In this document: piece by piece, positions 1 to 12,735 of the stretch
Position numbering within the stretch: position 1 is the first letter of the stretch
Layout of the letters: the number at the start of each line of letters is the position of its first letter
Source: Hevea brasiliensis
Taxonomy: Eukaryota > Streptophyta > Magnoliopsida > Malpighiales > Euphorbiaceae
DNA length: 64,000 nt
Direction of reading: 5' to 3'
NCBI RefSeq assembly: GCF_030052815.1
Contig: NC_079510.1
Location: 46,838,725 to 46,902,724, forward strand
Notes under the pieces: generated by a model
The model's database searches: none
Told to the model about the DNA's origin: nothing
Seen by the model: the letters and a program-made list of their open reading frames with translations, nothing else
Program-made: the position numbers and the translations under genes

Positions 1-1750
1 AAATTATTTATTTGATCGAAAGAGTATTGACTTCCTAAAAAGTTAAATATTAAATTTTTTTTCAATTCCTAAGAAATAAGTTATTTACTCTAAACCAGAT
101 AACTTATTTCTAAGAAGTAAAGTTTCCAAAAAAGTGATTCATTTGAGCCAAACAAGATCCTAACAAAGGTCCTAATATTTCTGGCGTCCTACAGTTATGT
201 ATTTAACTCAAAATGCGTCAACGCTATTGCTATGTAGGCCCTGGCAATTACTGCTAAAACAAACCACCTCCTATCCTCCACATTTATCTTTTTTACCAGA
301 CCATGCCTGGCCCAAAACCATCAAATATCGGCTCTTCTTTTCTATCAAAGTTTCACTTTCTAGGCTTATAAGGTTTCTTCATTATCATTTGCAGTTTCTT
401 ATTTGATGTTCTACTTTGTTTTTAAGGTATTGAGAGCCTTTGATTTCTTCCTACTTATAGCACCTCACATATTATATTAGTAGGGTCCACATAAATACAA
501 TATCATTACCTTATTTATTATTATTTTTTTTATTACAGAGGAAAATAATATAATTTTTTAATTTTTATTTTATTTATAAAAAATAGAGTTTTCTGAGTAT
601 GATGGTTATAGTCTTTTAGGCCTAAAGTCTAGGGTCACCGATTAACTTCATCAATTTAACTCAACCCCATAGAAAGGGACCTAATACTGAACTCGAGGTG
701 GCACTTTAAGAGAAGAATCATTGGATAACCCATTGCCTCCTCACATTGCACTCATAAGCAAAGACAAAACCAGAATGAAACAAAGTCATCTCACCAAATT
801 AACCACCAAACCTCTTGATTTTAACGTATATGCAGCTGTCACTGCATTATGCCAGTTGCTACATCATAACTTTTTTATATACCATAAAGATATTAGAAGT
901 TGTTTGGAAAAGGTTTCTTTCTTCTGCTAAAAGGATGCAATGTTTATTTTACACAAATGGTTTTAATTAAGTTCAATTTGTATTGTTTATCATTATATTG
1001 GATGGAATAATCCACATACAAGAAAATGTTCTCCCACATAATTCCACTATTTTGTTAGATATCAATGGTTTTTTTTTTTATTATTTTTTTTTATGCTTTA
1101 TGGTCATCATGTAAATGCACATAAGATAAAAATGTTCATTGAGAAAATAAGATATGGTTAATGTGAGATATACCATGAATCGTCAAATCTCTAGAGCAAT
1201 TCAGAGCTTGAATTGTCATTTTCCATCAAAATGTCGGCCAAAGCAAAGACTTGCCATTATTACTGCTTTTTGATAGCATGGAAAGAGCAGATTTCAGCTG
1301 TAGATTTCTCACTATGTTAGGCTAGTAGCCCATTGAGCAAATGCCTACCAATAATATTAATATAAACTCAAATCCCAGTAGAATTTCCAAAACTAAAAAG
1401 AAAAATCGAGCGAATTTCTTTCTTTTTCTCAACGAAAAAAAAAATAGTACAAACCATCACTCTGCTGAACCATGCCAGAAAGAACTTAGCAGACCTGACT
1501 GATAGAACAATACAGATTCTTATTACACGCATAATGTTATTGAAGATACACATCTCGTATGCAACATGATTCCTAACCCATAAATTAAATGGGAAAGTTA
1601 ACGTACTTGGAAGAATTCACATTCGATAACAGGTGGAATTACACAGAAGAAAGCTATGATCTGAACTAAAGAAGAATCCTTTTTTACTACCATACAGGAA
1701 GGAACAATCTCTTCATGCAGATAAGCTAACTAGAAAAACTAATCCTTGCC
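1..1750. other. Intergenic DNA and 3' flank of the BHP-like kinase gene
   Basis: No convincing coding exon is visible on either strand. Around positions 67-115 there is a short hairpin: an arm reading cctaagaaataagttat followed by its near complement ataacttatttctaag. It looks like the end of a small MITE cut by the window edge. The last 150-200 bases, just downstream of the kinase stop codon at 1751, are probably the kinase 3' UTR, but I see no decisive polyadenylation signal. Confidence 0.5.
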
Positions 1751-2272
1751 TCATGCATTGTTGGTCGATCGTGAAGAACGACTGTGGCCACTCAAACTAA
1801 GATCTTTCTTCAACATGGCCTCCAGATTCTGAAAGCATTTTAATGGTCTGACCTGCACAAGTTACAATGCACAGAGAGAAAATAAATCATTTTAAAAGGG
1901 CCAAATAATATCCAAAGAATGAAAGTTTGAACAACGGAAGGTCCAAGTTATCATTTCAAGGAATTCATTCATCATTGAACCAGGAAACACAACTGAAGAA
2001 AAAACATGAATGAATGATGAGAATGGCCATCTGTTGACTCCAAAGAAATCAGTTCAAGACATTACGGATTGTTTCAATGCAAACAACAGATTGGGTTCAT
2101 CACGTGAACAAATCCAAACACAGTTAGGATGATCAACATATCATCTCAGATATGGATGTGTGTGCATGCCAAGAAGATACTCAGAAGCAGGGAGAAAGAA
2201 AAGGTTCGAAGTTGAACATGAAAAATAGAATGACTCAGTTAAGTATAATGTCACTCACACACCCTCACACAT

Positions 2273-2321
<49 letters not shown>

Positions 2322-4216
2322 TCCAACGCCTCTTATGACCAACACTGTTATAAATAGACTCCAGTCTTGTTATTATTTGCCTGAAAGTTGGTCGCTTAGC
2401 TGGATTCTCATTCCAGCACTCCTGAATCAACCTGCGAACATAGACAAATTAAAGATTATACTTCTCTATAATTCCCAAAATCATTGTGAATTTGACAGAT
2501 GAACCAAGAATCAATGAAATTGGGAAACTGCTAACCATTTAATTTTCTGACAAGAGACCAGTGACAAAAGCAAACAAGGTTTGTGATATTTGATAAACCG
2601 GATAGTGTATATTTTTGTGGTGGATTACTTTGATGAATGATACATTTACGGGTTTGAATTGTTTGCTTAGGGTTTGGTTTGATTCATGAAAATCATGAGT
2701 TAAACTATCCCTAATTTTAAGTCAGTTCAGTGCATGTGAGACCATCAAAATAATTTCAAGGGCTTAATTTCACCCATGGTCCTTGAATTTATCTCTAGTT
2801 TTAGCAGTCAATAAACTTCAAATTTTATCAATAAAAATAATTTTTAATTTAGTTTCAATGAGGTCACTATCGCTAAATTTTGGTAGAATTTTGTATATGA
2901 TATGATGATAACAGAATGAATGCTTTTTCTATTTTTTCATTTAAATACTTTTGCAATTAAGAGTAGACTGAAGGACTTTCTCACTTGGTGCATAAAAAAA
3001 AGTTGGTTAACTTTATAACATTTCGGTAATAGTGACCTTAATGAAACAAAGGTCCCAGTTGAGTGATTTTATGATAAAAATTGAAGTTCAATAACCACAT
3101 TGGAAGTAATTGATAAGTTCAATAACCATGAACAAGGCTAAGACAAACTGTAAAATTAAGATTAATCCATTTGATTTAACCAATATGGACTCAATTACTT
3201 TCCACCACAACCCTTTTGTTGCCAAAGCGACATTAACTGAAGATCCAATCTTAGGTGGTCAAAAGAGTAATTTCCATTTTTCCTTTGTTTCTTCACAAAT
3301 GTTGAAAGCAATGGAAAAACTAAGTAGGTTCCTTTTCAATTGCTTTGGATACTAGTTGCTATTTATGTGCTTCCTTTCCTGATTAATTATAAAGCAGTTG
3401 AGAAAGGGAGAGGAATTGCAACATCCAAGGACCTGTCATATGCTAACTGCTCCCCTTGCTCTACAAGTAAAAAAGCTGTCGCTTAAAGTTATTTAGAGCG
3501 TCAATGCTATCAAGTGCACATAGAACACAAGCAGCTTTTACCATTTTCAAGTATCATTTCTGGATATTAAAAAAAAAAAGAAAATATAAAATCTCAAACA
3601 AAATAAACTACCAAGATAGGCAGAGGACATACTCTTTCAGTCCATGGGAATAGTGCTTTGTTGGAGCTCTAAATGGCGGGCGCTCTTTTGCAGCATATGA
3701 TTTTGGAACTTCAGCTGCTTGCTTTGCAGAAAATGGCGGACAGCCTTCAATCAACTGATATAAAGTATGTTAAAAATACCACTCAACAGTCGTGGGATAA
3801 AAACTATGAATCCAAGTAGGTCTATAAAACCAAGTCAGGTTCCATCTAAATGCTTCTGAGTTATTCTTAGACACAAGACATTTTGCTATCCTATTTCAAT
3901 AAAACTAAGCAAGCACACTTTTCATAAGAGGAGATGCATGTCCTAAGATGTACTTAGGGGTGAGCAAATTTTGGTTCAAACCGAAAAACCAAACCGAACC
4001 GAATCAATTCGGTTCAATCGATTCGGTTTTAAAATTCAATTGGTTGGTTTGGTTCGGTTCGGTTCGGTTTTATATTATAAAAATTTCAGTTATTTCGGTT
4101 CGGTTCGGTTTTAAAAAAAATCAGTTAAACCAAACCGAATAGTAATTTTATATATTCAAATCGAACCGAATCGATTTTTAAATTGATTTATTTTTATGGG
4201 GAATTTATGAATTATA

Positions 4217-4253
<37 letters not shown>

Positions 4254-6792
4254 TGTTTAATTTCATTGATTAATGGTTATTAGGTTCAAACCAAAATCAA
4301 AATTAGACCAAATAACTTGAAAATCAAGTCTAAATTAAAAAATCAATCAAAAATCAAAACTGATCGGTTTGAACCGAACCGAACCGAAACAAATTGGTTC
4401 TGTTCGATTCAGTTTTTCATCCATTTCGGTTCGGTTTGATTTCTAAAATATATAATTCAATTTTCATAATTTAATTCGATTCGGTTCGGTTTGAACCAAA
4501 TGCTCACCCCTAGATGTACTAGCCAACCATTTCAGAGTTATTCTTGGTATTGAAGAAGGAGAAACCATTACCTCTTGTAAAATTAAAGCAAAGGAAAAGA
4601 CATCAACTTTGGTGTCATATTCTTCATTTCGGAAAACCTCTGGGGCCACATATCGACCTGTCAATGACAAACCAAAGAAATTAATTACAATATTTTATCA
4701 CATTGCATATCAATCAACAGAAGCAAGGATAAACAGCAGGATACCACAAATATTGGAAAAAGACCTCAACTTAATGGCAATATGAGGACTATAATGATAA
4801 GGAGCACTCACAAGAAGCATCTTGACAAAGTAGAGGCTTGTCTTCTTTTACTGTAAGCAACTTACTAACTCCAAAATCTGCAACTTTGAGATGTCCAGAA
4901 TCATCCCGCAATATATTTCTGTTATCTTGCTCGTAATCAACATAAAAGACAATTTCAGAAAATTGAGGAAGCCAATGATTTTTGACTGGAACTTAACTGT
5001 AGTCTTAGCATATGTATATATAAGCACAAATCAGATAAAACAAACAAAAAATGAACAAGGAAACTCACGAAGGCTCGAGATCACGGTGAATTATTGGTGG
5101 TTTGTTCTCATGTAAATAATTCAATCCCCTGCAAAAAACTCCAGACATATTAATGGTCTTTCAAGCTAGACTGGGTTTCAAGCAACTAATATAAGATAAA
5201 ACATGTTCAGGTCCATGAACTGAAGAATGATCTCCTTTTTCTTGCAGATAGTGTTCTGAAAATATATGAACTACCATATAAGATCTTTCTTTTTCTTCAG
5301 CCAGAAGGAGACCTAATGGTGGGCCATAACATGGTATGGGGCCTATGGGCTATATAACTTGAGGTAAACGTCCCCTTTCATAACTCTCACCAAAAAGGTG
5401 AAAACTCTCACCATATTGCTAGATGGGGGACTCATGGGGGACTCAAATCTAAGACTCACCAACCTTTAAAGGATACAAGCAGACAACCAAGCTAAAACCA
5501 GATTGGCACAATATAAGATCTTTCAGGTACATGTTCATACCCATCAACTGAATCATGTATAAAGTAACTAATAATTTCTTGTAGGTTGAGTGTTGTACCA
5601 TCTCTCAACCACTATAAAAGACACATTCAAGAATTTTAAACTTGAATATAGCATCCATTTTCCCTAACATTTGGCTGAAAGGCGAGATGTAATTCAAAGC
5701 CTAGTGCTTCTCACAGCATCATTAAATTAATAGAAATTTCCTACAAAATATCCAAGTTTCAAAAGGAAAAGGAGGAAAGAAAGGCAATTAAATTGTATTT
5801 TTGAAAAGTACTTAGAACTAACTAATACACAACTAGAAATAAAATACCCAATTTTGAAACAAATACAACTGAATACCTTGCGATATCAAGTGCAAACCTC
5901 ACAGCTGTTCCTATTCTCAATGCTCCTTTTCTTTTCAAGAATGCACAAAGATCTCCCTGTAACATTAATAGAAAAACAAAGAGTTTTCAAATGCCGAAAT
6001 TTACTCAGCAAGCATCAAGTAAATTTAAAAAAAAATGGTATTTTTATTCCAAAGATCCTCTCGGTACAAATGGCATGAAGAATAATGCAACAGGTACAGC
6101 TGACCCTATGATTTCAGGAAATTAGTTTCATCATTAACCATGCAAAAGAACAAATTGTGACAACAAATTTTCAAGCAGAAGCATATTGGTATCCTTTGTT
6201 ACAAAGAAAACAGTGTAAGCCACTTTCTGTCAAATAGGATGTAGATATTTTCCGAAAGACAGACAGTTAATGCTTTTTATTATGTTTAAGAAAATCATAT
6301 TCATCCAGGTTGGATAGGAAGTGCCTATGCTTTATGTTACATAATCTCTAAAGCTTCTAATTCAAACCAGACTAGAATTTATATTGGCACCCTTTGTTAT
6401 AAAGAAAATCAGAGTAAGAAATCTTCTATCACACAGGACACGAATATTTTCAAAAAGATGGACAATTGATGCTTTTATTTAAATTTAAGAAATTGTATTC
6501 ATCCAGGGAAAGACAATTGGACTTTATAGAACAACTCCTCAGGAGAACAGATCTATCATCATCAACTAATAAAAGTAACAGTGGGCGCCAGGGTTCAAAT
6601 CTCACTAATGTATTCCCCCTCCCCCATACTAAAAAATAACGGTAAGAATGGAAAGACAAGAAATGATACCAACCCAAACCACATTAACAGGTATTGAAGT
6701 GATAACTAACCACAAACAGAAAGCACTATATGAGAACAGTTTAACAGTAGCAACATCATAGCTCCAACAAACAGTGATAGTGAAGCAAGGAC

Positions 6793-6823
<31 letters not shown>

Positions 6824-9050
6824 GGGTAGATATTCTGTCACAATCATCATAGGACTACTTTGGGTAACAGCTCCCAGAAATTGGACCACATTTGGATGTC
6901 GTATCTTCTGAAGCAAAGCAAGCTCATCTCCGAATGCTTTCCTGAGAAGAAGTTAAAAACTTTAATTAAGAGCACAAAAGTACAAAAAGAAAATAATGAG
7001 AGTACAAAAATGCAGTCTATATATAACTCACACTTTCTCCTCATCAGAAATCACATCCTCCCCAAGCCTTTTAACAGCAACTTGAATTCCACGCCATGAT
7101 GCTATACGAAAGGTTCCCTATAACGTTTATGCGTTTCACTTGAAATGAGACAAAATGCACCCAACATGACTAGAAAAGCCGAAGTAGCATATTCATCAAA
7201 TTAAAGGAGGTTTCACAAGGAAAGATGTTAAAGTGTTAATAATATCCGCAGGGTTTCACATATCAGATAATATGGAATTCTAAAGCATTAAAACTTAAAT
7301 TAGGACTCCCAGTTCTTAAAATGGGGGAGATAGATGCTTGATATGCCAGATTAACTGCTGCTGTCATCATCACAATCACTGCTGAACCATCACCAGCAGC
7401 AGAAGTACACCACCAACAACATTACCTCTGCCATAATCACCAATACCAAAACCAGATCCCTGTTGCTGCTAGTTAACTACTACCAAGTTCAAAGCCACTG
7501 CTTCCACCACCAATAGTAAGTTTAATAAAGAAAAAAAAAGGGGAAAGAAAGAAGCAGAAGAAAAAAGATCTCATAATTTAAGCCTTTAGAAGCCTCAACT
7601 TTAAGAGTCCTAAACTTATAAATTCATTCATTTGAACATCCCAGAAAAAGATCAGATATTAATTTGCCAAAACCCATTAACCTACAGTTGTAATCTGATC
7701 ATACTAAAGAGTCCTGTGCACAATGGAAAACAAGAGAAGACATGAAAATTTTGAAGAAGAGAGAATACATCTTTTCTGTGGTTGAACACAACATATGTTT
7801 GCAAAACCATGATTTACTATTTACAAAACAGAGCCAGTGCAACTTAACCGTAGGAAGGATATTACCATGATATATCTGTTTTGTTACTTTTGCTAAATAT
7901 GATTCATATTTAGCAAAACTATCAGAAATCTCGTATTCGTCTTAGTGATTTAACATTACATTTATTCTTGTCGAACTAGAACACTTGCCTTATAGGAATT
8001 AAATAGGATTAAATATAAAGAGGCACTAGCTCTGCCAAAAGAAAAACAGACGATAAATTACCTTAGTTATTTCTACACTGTTAGTAAAATCAAGCTCAGC
8101 AGGATTAATTTCATATTCTGGGACTTCACGGGCATGATTGACGTGCATGGGAGCCATCTGAGTAAATTAACAAAGGCATGGCATTGACAGTTAGACACAT
8201 AGACACAGAAGGTCAGTATGTATACTGATGCATGAAATGTTAGAAACAAAATTCAAGACATACCGGACGCTTTGCACCATGTTTCTCCAAAAGTTTGATC
8301 ACTTCATGGTTTTTATAGTATATAGCATCAGCGAGAGGCTGTTTAAGCAAATATGAGATTGTTATGAAAATGAATAAAGACTGCAATGTTTGCCAAGTAA
8401 AACAGATATCACTAAATGTGACATTATATGTTTGTGCATATTGTGCAGCAGAGGGCACCAGACACAGACTTCCTCAAAATATAATAGACACAAAATTCTT
8501 CAGAACATTGCTTCACTTTTTCCCTTCTTTTCAGAGTTCTAGAAACTACTATAAAAAAAAAAAAAATCCTCCTCCAAGAAATCCTAAAAGTACAAGTACC
8601 AACAATACAAGATGGTAGAAAATATTACTCAAAATGCCATCATCAAACTCAAATAACTCAATCCAGAACGATACTAAAATACTACCATAATGTATCGTGG
8701 AAGAAGCAAACTTTTAGGTTACGAGTTCTTACCGTGCTCCCCCATCGGTCTTTGGTGTCAACCTGGGCCCCGTTATCGAGCAACAGAGCAACCACGTCCG
8801 CATTGCCTTGGCAAGCAGCAACATGAAGCGCAGTCCGGTTATCGATGTCACGGAAATTAACATCAATGCCCGAATCCAAGAGTTCACGAATCCCATCCAA
8901 ATTGCCCTCATTGGCCGAATACATTAGCCGCACACCAGGTTCGATCTCTTCCAATTCTTCCGGTTCTGTGCCTGAATCCTTCTGGTGGCTGTCTGGCGCT
9001 AAAGATGATTGCTTCCCAAGAGTGAACCTCACTGAGCTCTTCCCTTCCAT
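1751..9050 (-). CDS. BHP: Ankyrin-repeat Raf-like protein kinase (BHP / integrin-linked kinase family)
   Basis: Twelve coding exons, on the complement: 8733-9050, 8264-8338, 8062-8157, 7032-7117, 6821-6941, 5877-5956, 5069-5128, 4812-4918, 4572-4657, 3633-3754, 2320-2431, 1751-1852. They total 1365 bp, giving 454 aa. The N-terminus (MEGKSSVRFTLGKQSSLAPD) and overall layout match, from memory, Arabidopsis At4g18950 (BHP), a group C Raf-like kinase linked to blue-light activation of the guard-cell proton pump. Ankyrin repeats lie at about residues 38-135 and the kinase domain at about 160-430. The AVKRL lysine is K179, HRD is at 273-275 and DFG at 293-295. The catalytic loop reads HRDLEP, with Glu where most kinases have Lys, and the glycine loop is degenerate (ITKGTFRIASW); from memory both are family traits. 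All introns are GT-AG. The family call is firm; orthology to BHP itself is inferred. Confidence 0.93.
2276..2318. repeat. (AG)n microsatellite abutting a splice donor
   Basis: About 21 AG units. Read on the gene strand this is (CT)n beginning inside the 5' splice site of the last intron of the BHP-like kinase: the exon ends TGGAAG at 2320 and the intron starts gtctctct. Confidence 0.95.
2770..3131. mobile_element. Long-terminal-inverted-repeat MITE in a kinase intron
   Basis: The left part (catggtccttgaatttatc, then aaacttcaaattttatca, then caatgaggtcactat) recurs in reverse complement at the right end (atagtgaccttaatg, then ataaaaattgaagttc, then gataagttcaataaccatg). The arms are about 110 bases with gaps around a short centre that has no coding potential. 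This layout fits a small non-autonomous DNA transposon with long inverted repeats, as in Mutator-like MITEs. I could not fix exact ends or a target duplication. Confidence 0.55.
3955..4512. mobile_element. hAT-type MITE with TTCGGTT-rich interior, in a BHP intron
   Basis: A 558-bp element whose ends are inverted repeats (TAGGGGTGAGCA... and ...TGCTCACCCCTA, continuing into GGTTCAAACC / GGTTTGAACC). It is flanked by a perfect 8-bp direct duplication, GATGTACT, at 3947-3954 and 4513-4520. An 8-bp duplication is typical of hAT transposition. The interior is full of CGGTTCGGTT motifs on both strands plus a (TA)n run near 4225-4250, and has no coding capacity. A diverged relative lies at 39564-40064. 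Confidence 0.9.
6793..6819. repeat. Poly(A) run of 27, poly(T) on the gene strand, next to a splice donor
   Basis: On the minus strand the BHP exon ending at 6821 (CCCAAG) is followed by G and then 27 T, so the intron begins gtttttttt. The run forms the start of the intron and partly defines the donor site. Confidence 0.9.
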
Positions 9051-11027
9051 TTCAAAAATCCACCAAAAGATTAAAAAAAAGAAAATTTTTTATTTCCAAT
9101 TTCTTGTTTTTTCAGCCAAAATGATAAAAATCTTCGATCAGAATATACGATCGCAATCTAAAAAAACCAGAACCATGAACTCGTCCTTTTTCTTTCTTAA
9201 AAAAAAAAAAAGGAACTTTTTGGTCTTTGGATTCTTGATTTGCAAACGTCTCAAGAGAATCGAGAATATGCAGCAAAATGAGAAGCTTAAACCCTGTAAA
9301 TGATTCAAACGAAATGTAATTAACGCCTAAAACCCCAAATTGATACTTGAAGGAGATTTTTTTTGGTTGGGCTAGAAACTCGTACGGTTATTTAGGAAAG
9401 ACTTGTTTTTGCATTTGAAAGTTCAAAGCTGAAAACTTTAGAACTGAAAACACTGAATTCAGAATCAAGAAACCCTCAAATTTAATATCTAAACAGAGAT
9501 TGATACAAGAAGAGAGAGAGAGAGAGAGATAAAGGAATTGAAACGAAAATTCCACGGGAAGGGGAGTGTGTTTCTGAAGTTTCAATTTTCATATTGGCTA
9601 ACAGGTCATGGCATGGCAGACGTTGAAAATTTTTGGTTTCAGAATGTAGAAATCACAAGTTCCATACAAGCGCGTGCGGAAGGCCAGGACCCAGGACTCA
9701 TTGGAGGTTGACTAACGTGCGCAGCAGCATTAAACAGCGGCACGCGAGGATTTTTTTTTCCTCTTCCTTCGGTTGTAAGAGAGATGGAAAAGCTGTAGTA
9801 AGCTTTTTTAACGATGCAGATCTTCCAGGATGGGTGATCTGTTAAGTGGGGTCCATGTCAGCAAGTAGAAGGTAAGGTGGAGAAGGAAAACGACGCCGAT
9901 TTTTAATCTGTGTGGCAATTTATGCACCGAGGAGAAAATAGAAATTATGGTGTATCGAGAACTAAATATGGTTTATTATGAGAAATTGACTTTGCATGAG
10001 ATTAGCAGCAGGCCCCCAGCTTAGTCATTATTTATTGAGGTAAGACTAGTAAACGCAGGCTATTTCAATCATGATGGATGGAAAATTTTAACTCACGTTT
10101 TTCGGTATAATAATGCCAGCTAGATTTGAGAGTTTACAGCCACCTTTCCCTCAATGTCCTTATCCACTTGCATGTCAGAGAGGAACGGCTAGGGAAACCA
10201 AATTGGATGAGCACATCAAGAATGTGTCAATTGTAGCAAGGTTAATGAACCCTTCGCTCATTTTTGATTTGGTCAATGTTGGCATCCATTTTCTTCAATG
10301 TTGATTTGTCCATGTCTGTTGTCAATGATGGGATCATAATATAAGTATAATTACATTTCACAACAATCCATCTCTAACTGCACAGTCCGGCTCTAAACAA
10401 GTCCGGAAGGGCGCCCTAACTCCATCCAACACTGATTCGGTGAAAACCACCATATTGGCAGTGGCAGGGCACTCAGAACTGAATCCCTCCCCATGTCCGG
10501 CAAGGAAAGTCACTGGCGCTCTTTGGCTCATTGCAGGGAACATCCAAGACTGATCTTGTTAAAATCATCAAACTGGCATTGGCAGGGGACTCGAGAACTT
10601 GGAACAGAACCCCAACCCATGTACCACAAAGGACATCACCGCGCTTGTAACATATCTAGGTTTAGATGGTACTTAGGGTCACAACACTGCAACCACAGAA
10701 ACATAAGGTTGTACTTCACCAGAAGCTGCCTATGGCAAACCACATTCTAAAGTCTAAACAGAGAATTCCTTTATGTGAATTTAATTACAAACCTCTGCAA
10801 GTGCATATGGTTGTATTTTAAGGTTGTACTTCACCAGAAGCTGCCTATGGCAAACCACATTCTAAAGTCTAAACAGAGAATTCCTTTATGTGAATTTAAT
10901 TACAAACCTCTGCAAGTGCATATGGTTGTATTTTTTGCAATAATAACACTAACAATTACTGGTATACCGTCGAACATAAAATACGGATTGAGCATTGCAA
11001 ATTAAAATCATTAAAATAGAAGGGGAA
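9051..11027. other. Intergenic: BHP 5' leader and promoter region, then 3' flank of the CPDase gene
   Basis: The first 500 bases upstream of the BHP start contain purine-rich runs and a (GA)9 tract near 9513-9530, which is (CT)n on the gene strand, as often seen in plant 5' UTRs; they are probably leader plus core promoter. Positions 9600-10700 hold only short open frames without family features. A 115-bp tandem duplication is listed separately. I see no other gene. Confidence 0.5.
10705..10934. repeat. Two tandem copies of a 115-bp unit
   Basis: The unit beginning aaggttgtacttcaccagaa at 10705-10819 is repeated immediately and almost exactly at 10820-10934. It has no coding features. It lies in the 3' flank of the cyclic phosphodiesterase gene, and the near identity implies a recent duplication. 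Confidence 0.95.
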
Positions 11028-12735
11028 CTAGTTGGGACTGAGGGTACATTCTGTAATCTTCTCCCACGACTTCAAGGAATTGTCCTCAGTGTCTGTTTTC
11101 CACAGTGCAAGGCGGCTTATCCGGAAGCTCAGGCCATTGATGCTCTCGTCAAGAATATTGGCCTTTTCTTGAGCCTTTTTCTTATCATCAGCTGTTAGAT
11201 CTCCATATAGGAGACTAAGATGAGGCATGTAGGCTGCAATATTATACAAGATATGCATTACGAAAACTTGGAGAATTCCAGACATATTAAAATGAAACTA
11301 ATTGGTTCAAGTTAACCGCAACAAGTCAAAAATTCAAAATGGAAACCAAATTTTAATTATCAACGAGGGATCATAGTTCCCAGCAATTGGGACCAACTTC
11401 TGCATAAATTTTATAAATTAAAGGAGCAACTTTACCAACTACAGTTCTCCAAATACTAAGCAAACTCAATATGACAGGATCTCTACAAATGTTCATGGCA
11501 CTCTAGTAAATGAGCTAAAAACAGAGTTCTGAGTTTAGAGTATTTATATTCCTTCTATTACAGCAGCTGTGTAATTGCTGTCAAATTGTAAACAAAAATC
11601 AAGAGTCAACCAACAGACAAGAAAAAGGTTGCCCATTTAAAATATCCCAACAGTTTCACCATTACTGCATTTCAAGAAACATGATTTATTATGGCCTTCA
11701 TATCTTTAACCCATGCTCCTTACTTAACGAATAAGTTTTAAATTATAAGCACTCTCTCCAATTTAAGCATGCAGAGGCTCAATCTATTGAATATATTGAA
11801 GGATTTTAGAATTACAGAGCAATTCACAGCTAAATCCTAAATGCCAATTAGTACTTTTTTTTGTCTACAACTTACAAGCCCTTTACCGAGCTTGGAAGAA
11901 TTACTCAACATACTCCATAGCTTCACAATTATCAAGAAACTTCACAGATCACTGCATATTCTTACATAATTGTCTTCATACAGAATAGTGTTTTAACATC
12001 AAAGCTTGAAAATTTAGGCCTATTGTCAATAATTAACAAAGATGCTATTCGAAAAATCAATGAATATATGCTCAATCTCAGAAACGCCCAAGCATATCCC
12101 CTCTAGTGAGTGAATAATTGTCATGGATGAAGACACAAATATTTTTGAGCAGAAGAAAAAGAAAAAGAAAAAGACAAAATATTTGAAACAGAGAGAAGAC
12201 AAACTTACGAGCAGAACTCTTGTACCCAAAATGCCCAGTACAGTGTGCACTAGCTCCCACGACCTGAAATAACACGAAATCCACTCCAATTTAACATATG
12301 GGTATTCAAACTTTTTCATCGAAAGACCAATTTTTTTCAAAAACTGCAAGAATCTAATGGAAACCCATTAAAGCTACACGAATTCTTTTTCAAGAAGATG
12401 ACCTCGGACGCTGGATGGATGAGCAAATAAACGCACTGATAAAAGAAAGTCCCAGTGGCCACTCGATCGACCGTGGCAGTATAAGCCTTAAGCCCATCAC
12501 AAGCAGATCGAAACTTCTCCAAAGCATCATGCTCCGTTAAACTAATGGCCCCCACAACAGTTACATGGGGCTCGAACTGGGGACCACCGAACTCCGATCT
12601 CAGACCGTCCATTAATTTCTTGAGCCTCTCCGCAACGTCATCCGGTGGAACCGCCCACAACGAATAAACGTGCTTTTGGGCAAGTTGAACCTCAGTTGTT
12701 GCCGGTACGGTTCCCGTTCCCTCGGGGATTTCCAT
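11028..12735 (-). CDS. Cyclic nucleotide phosphodiesterase (2H phosphoesterase, CPDase)
   Basis: Three exons on the complement: 12403-12735, 12209-12263 and 11028-11233, giving 197 aa. The protein carries the two H-x-T/S-x motifs of 2H phosphoesterases, PHVTVVG (H57) and PHLSLLYG (H134). It closely matches plant CPDase (Arabidopsis At4g18930, about 180 aa), which from memory opens ADP-ribose 1'',2''-cyclic phosphate, a by-product of tRNA splicing, and 2',3'-cyclic nucleotides. I chose the ATG at 12735 because it gives the usual family length. An in-frame ATG at 12816 would add 27 residues, mostly hydrophobic (MFLSISFIKF...). The first donor (GAG|gtcatc) is weak; the other sites are ordinary. 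The neighbouring OBAP and BHP genes support orthology to the At4g18920-18950 block. Confidence 0.92.

Noticed and set aside
3948..4142. 64-codon frame rich in Phe, Trp, Gln and Asn
   Set aside because: It is translation of the TTCGGTT repeats within the MITE, not a gene.
8845..9303. 152-codon plus-strand open frame across the BHP start
   Set aside because: It is antisense to BHP exon 1 and its leader; the minus-strand reading has ankyrin repeats and family identity.
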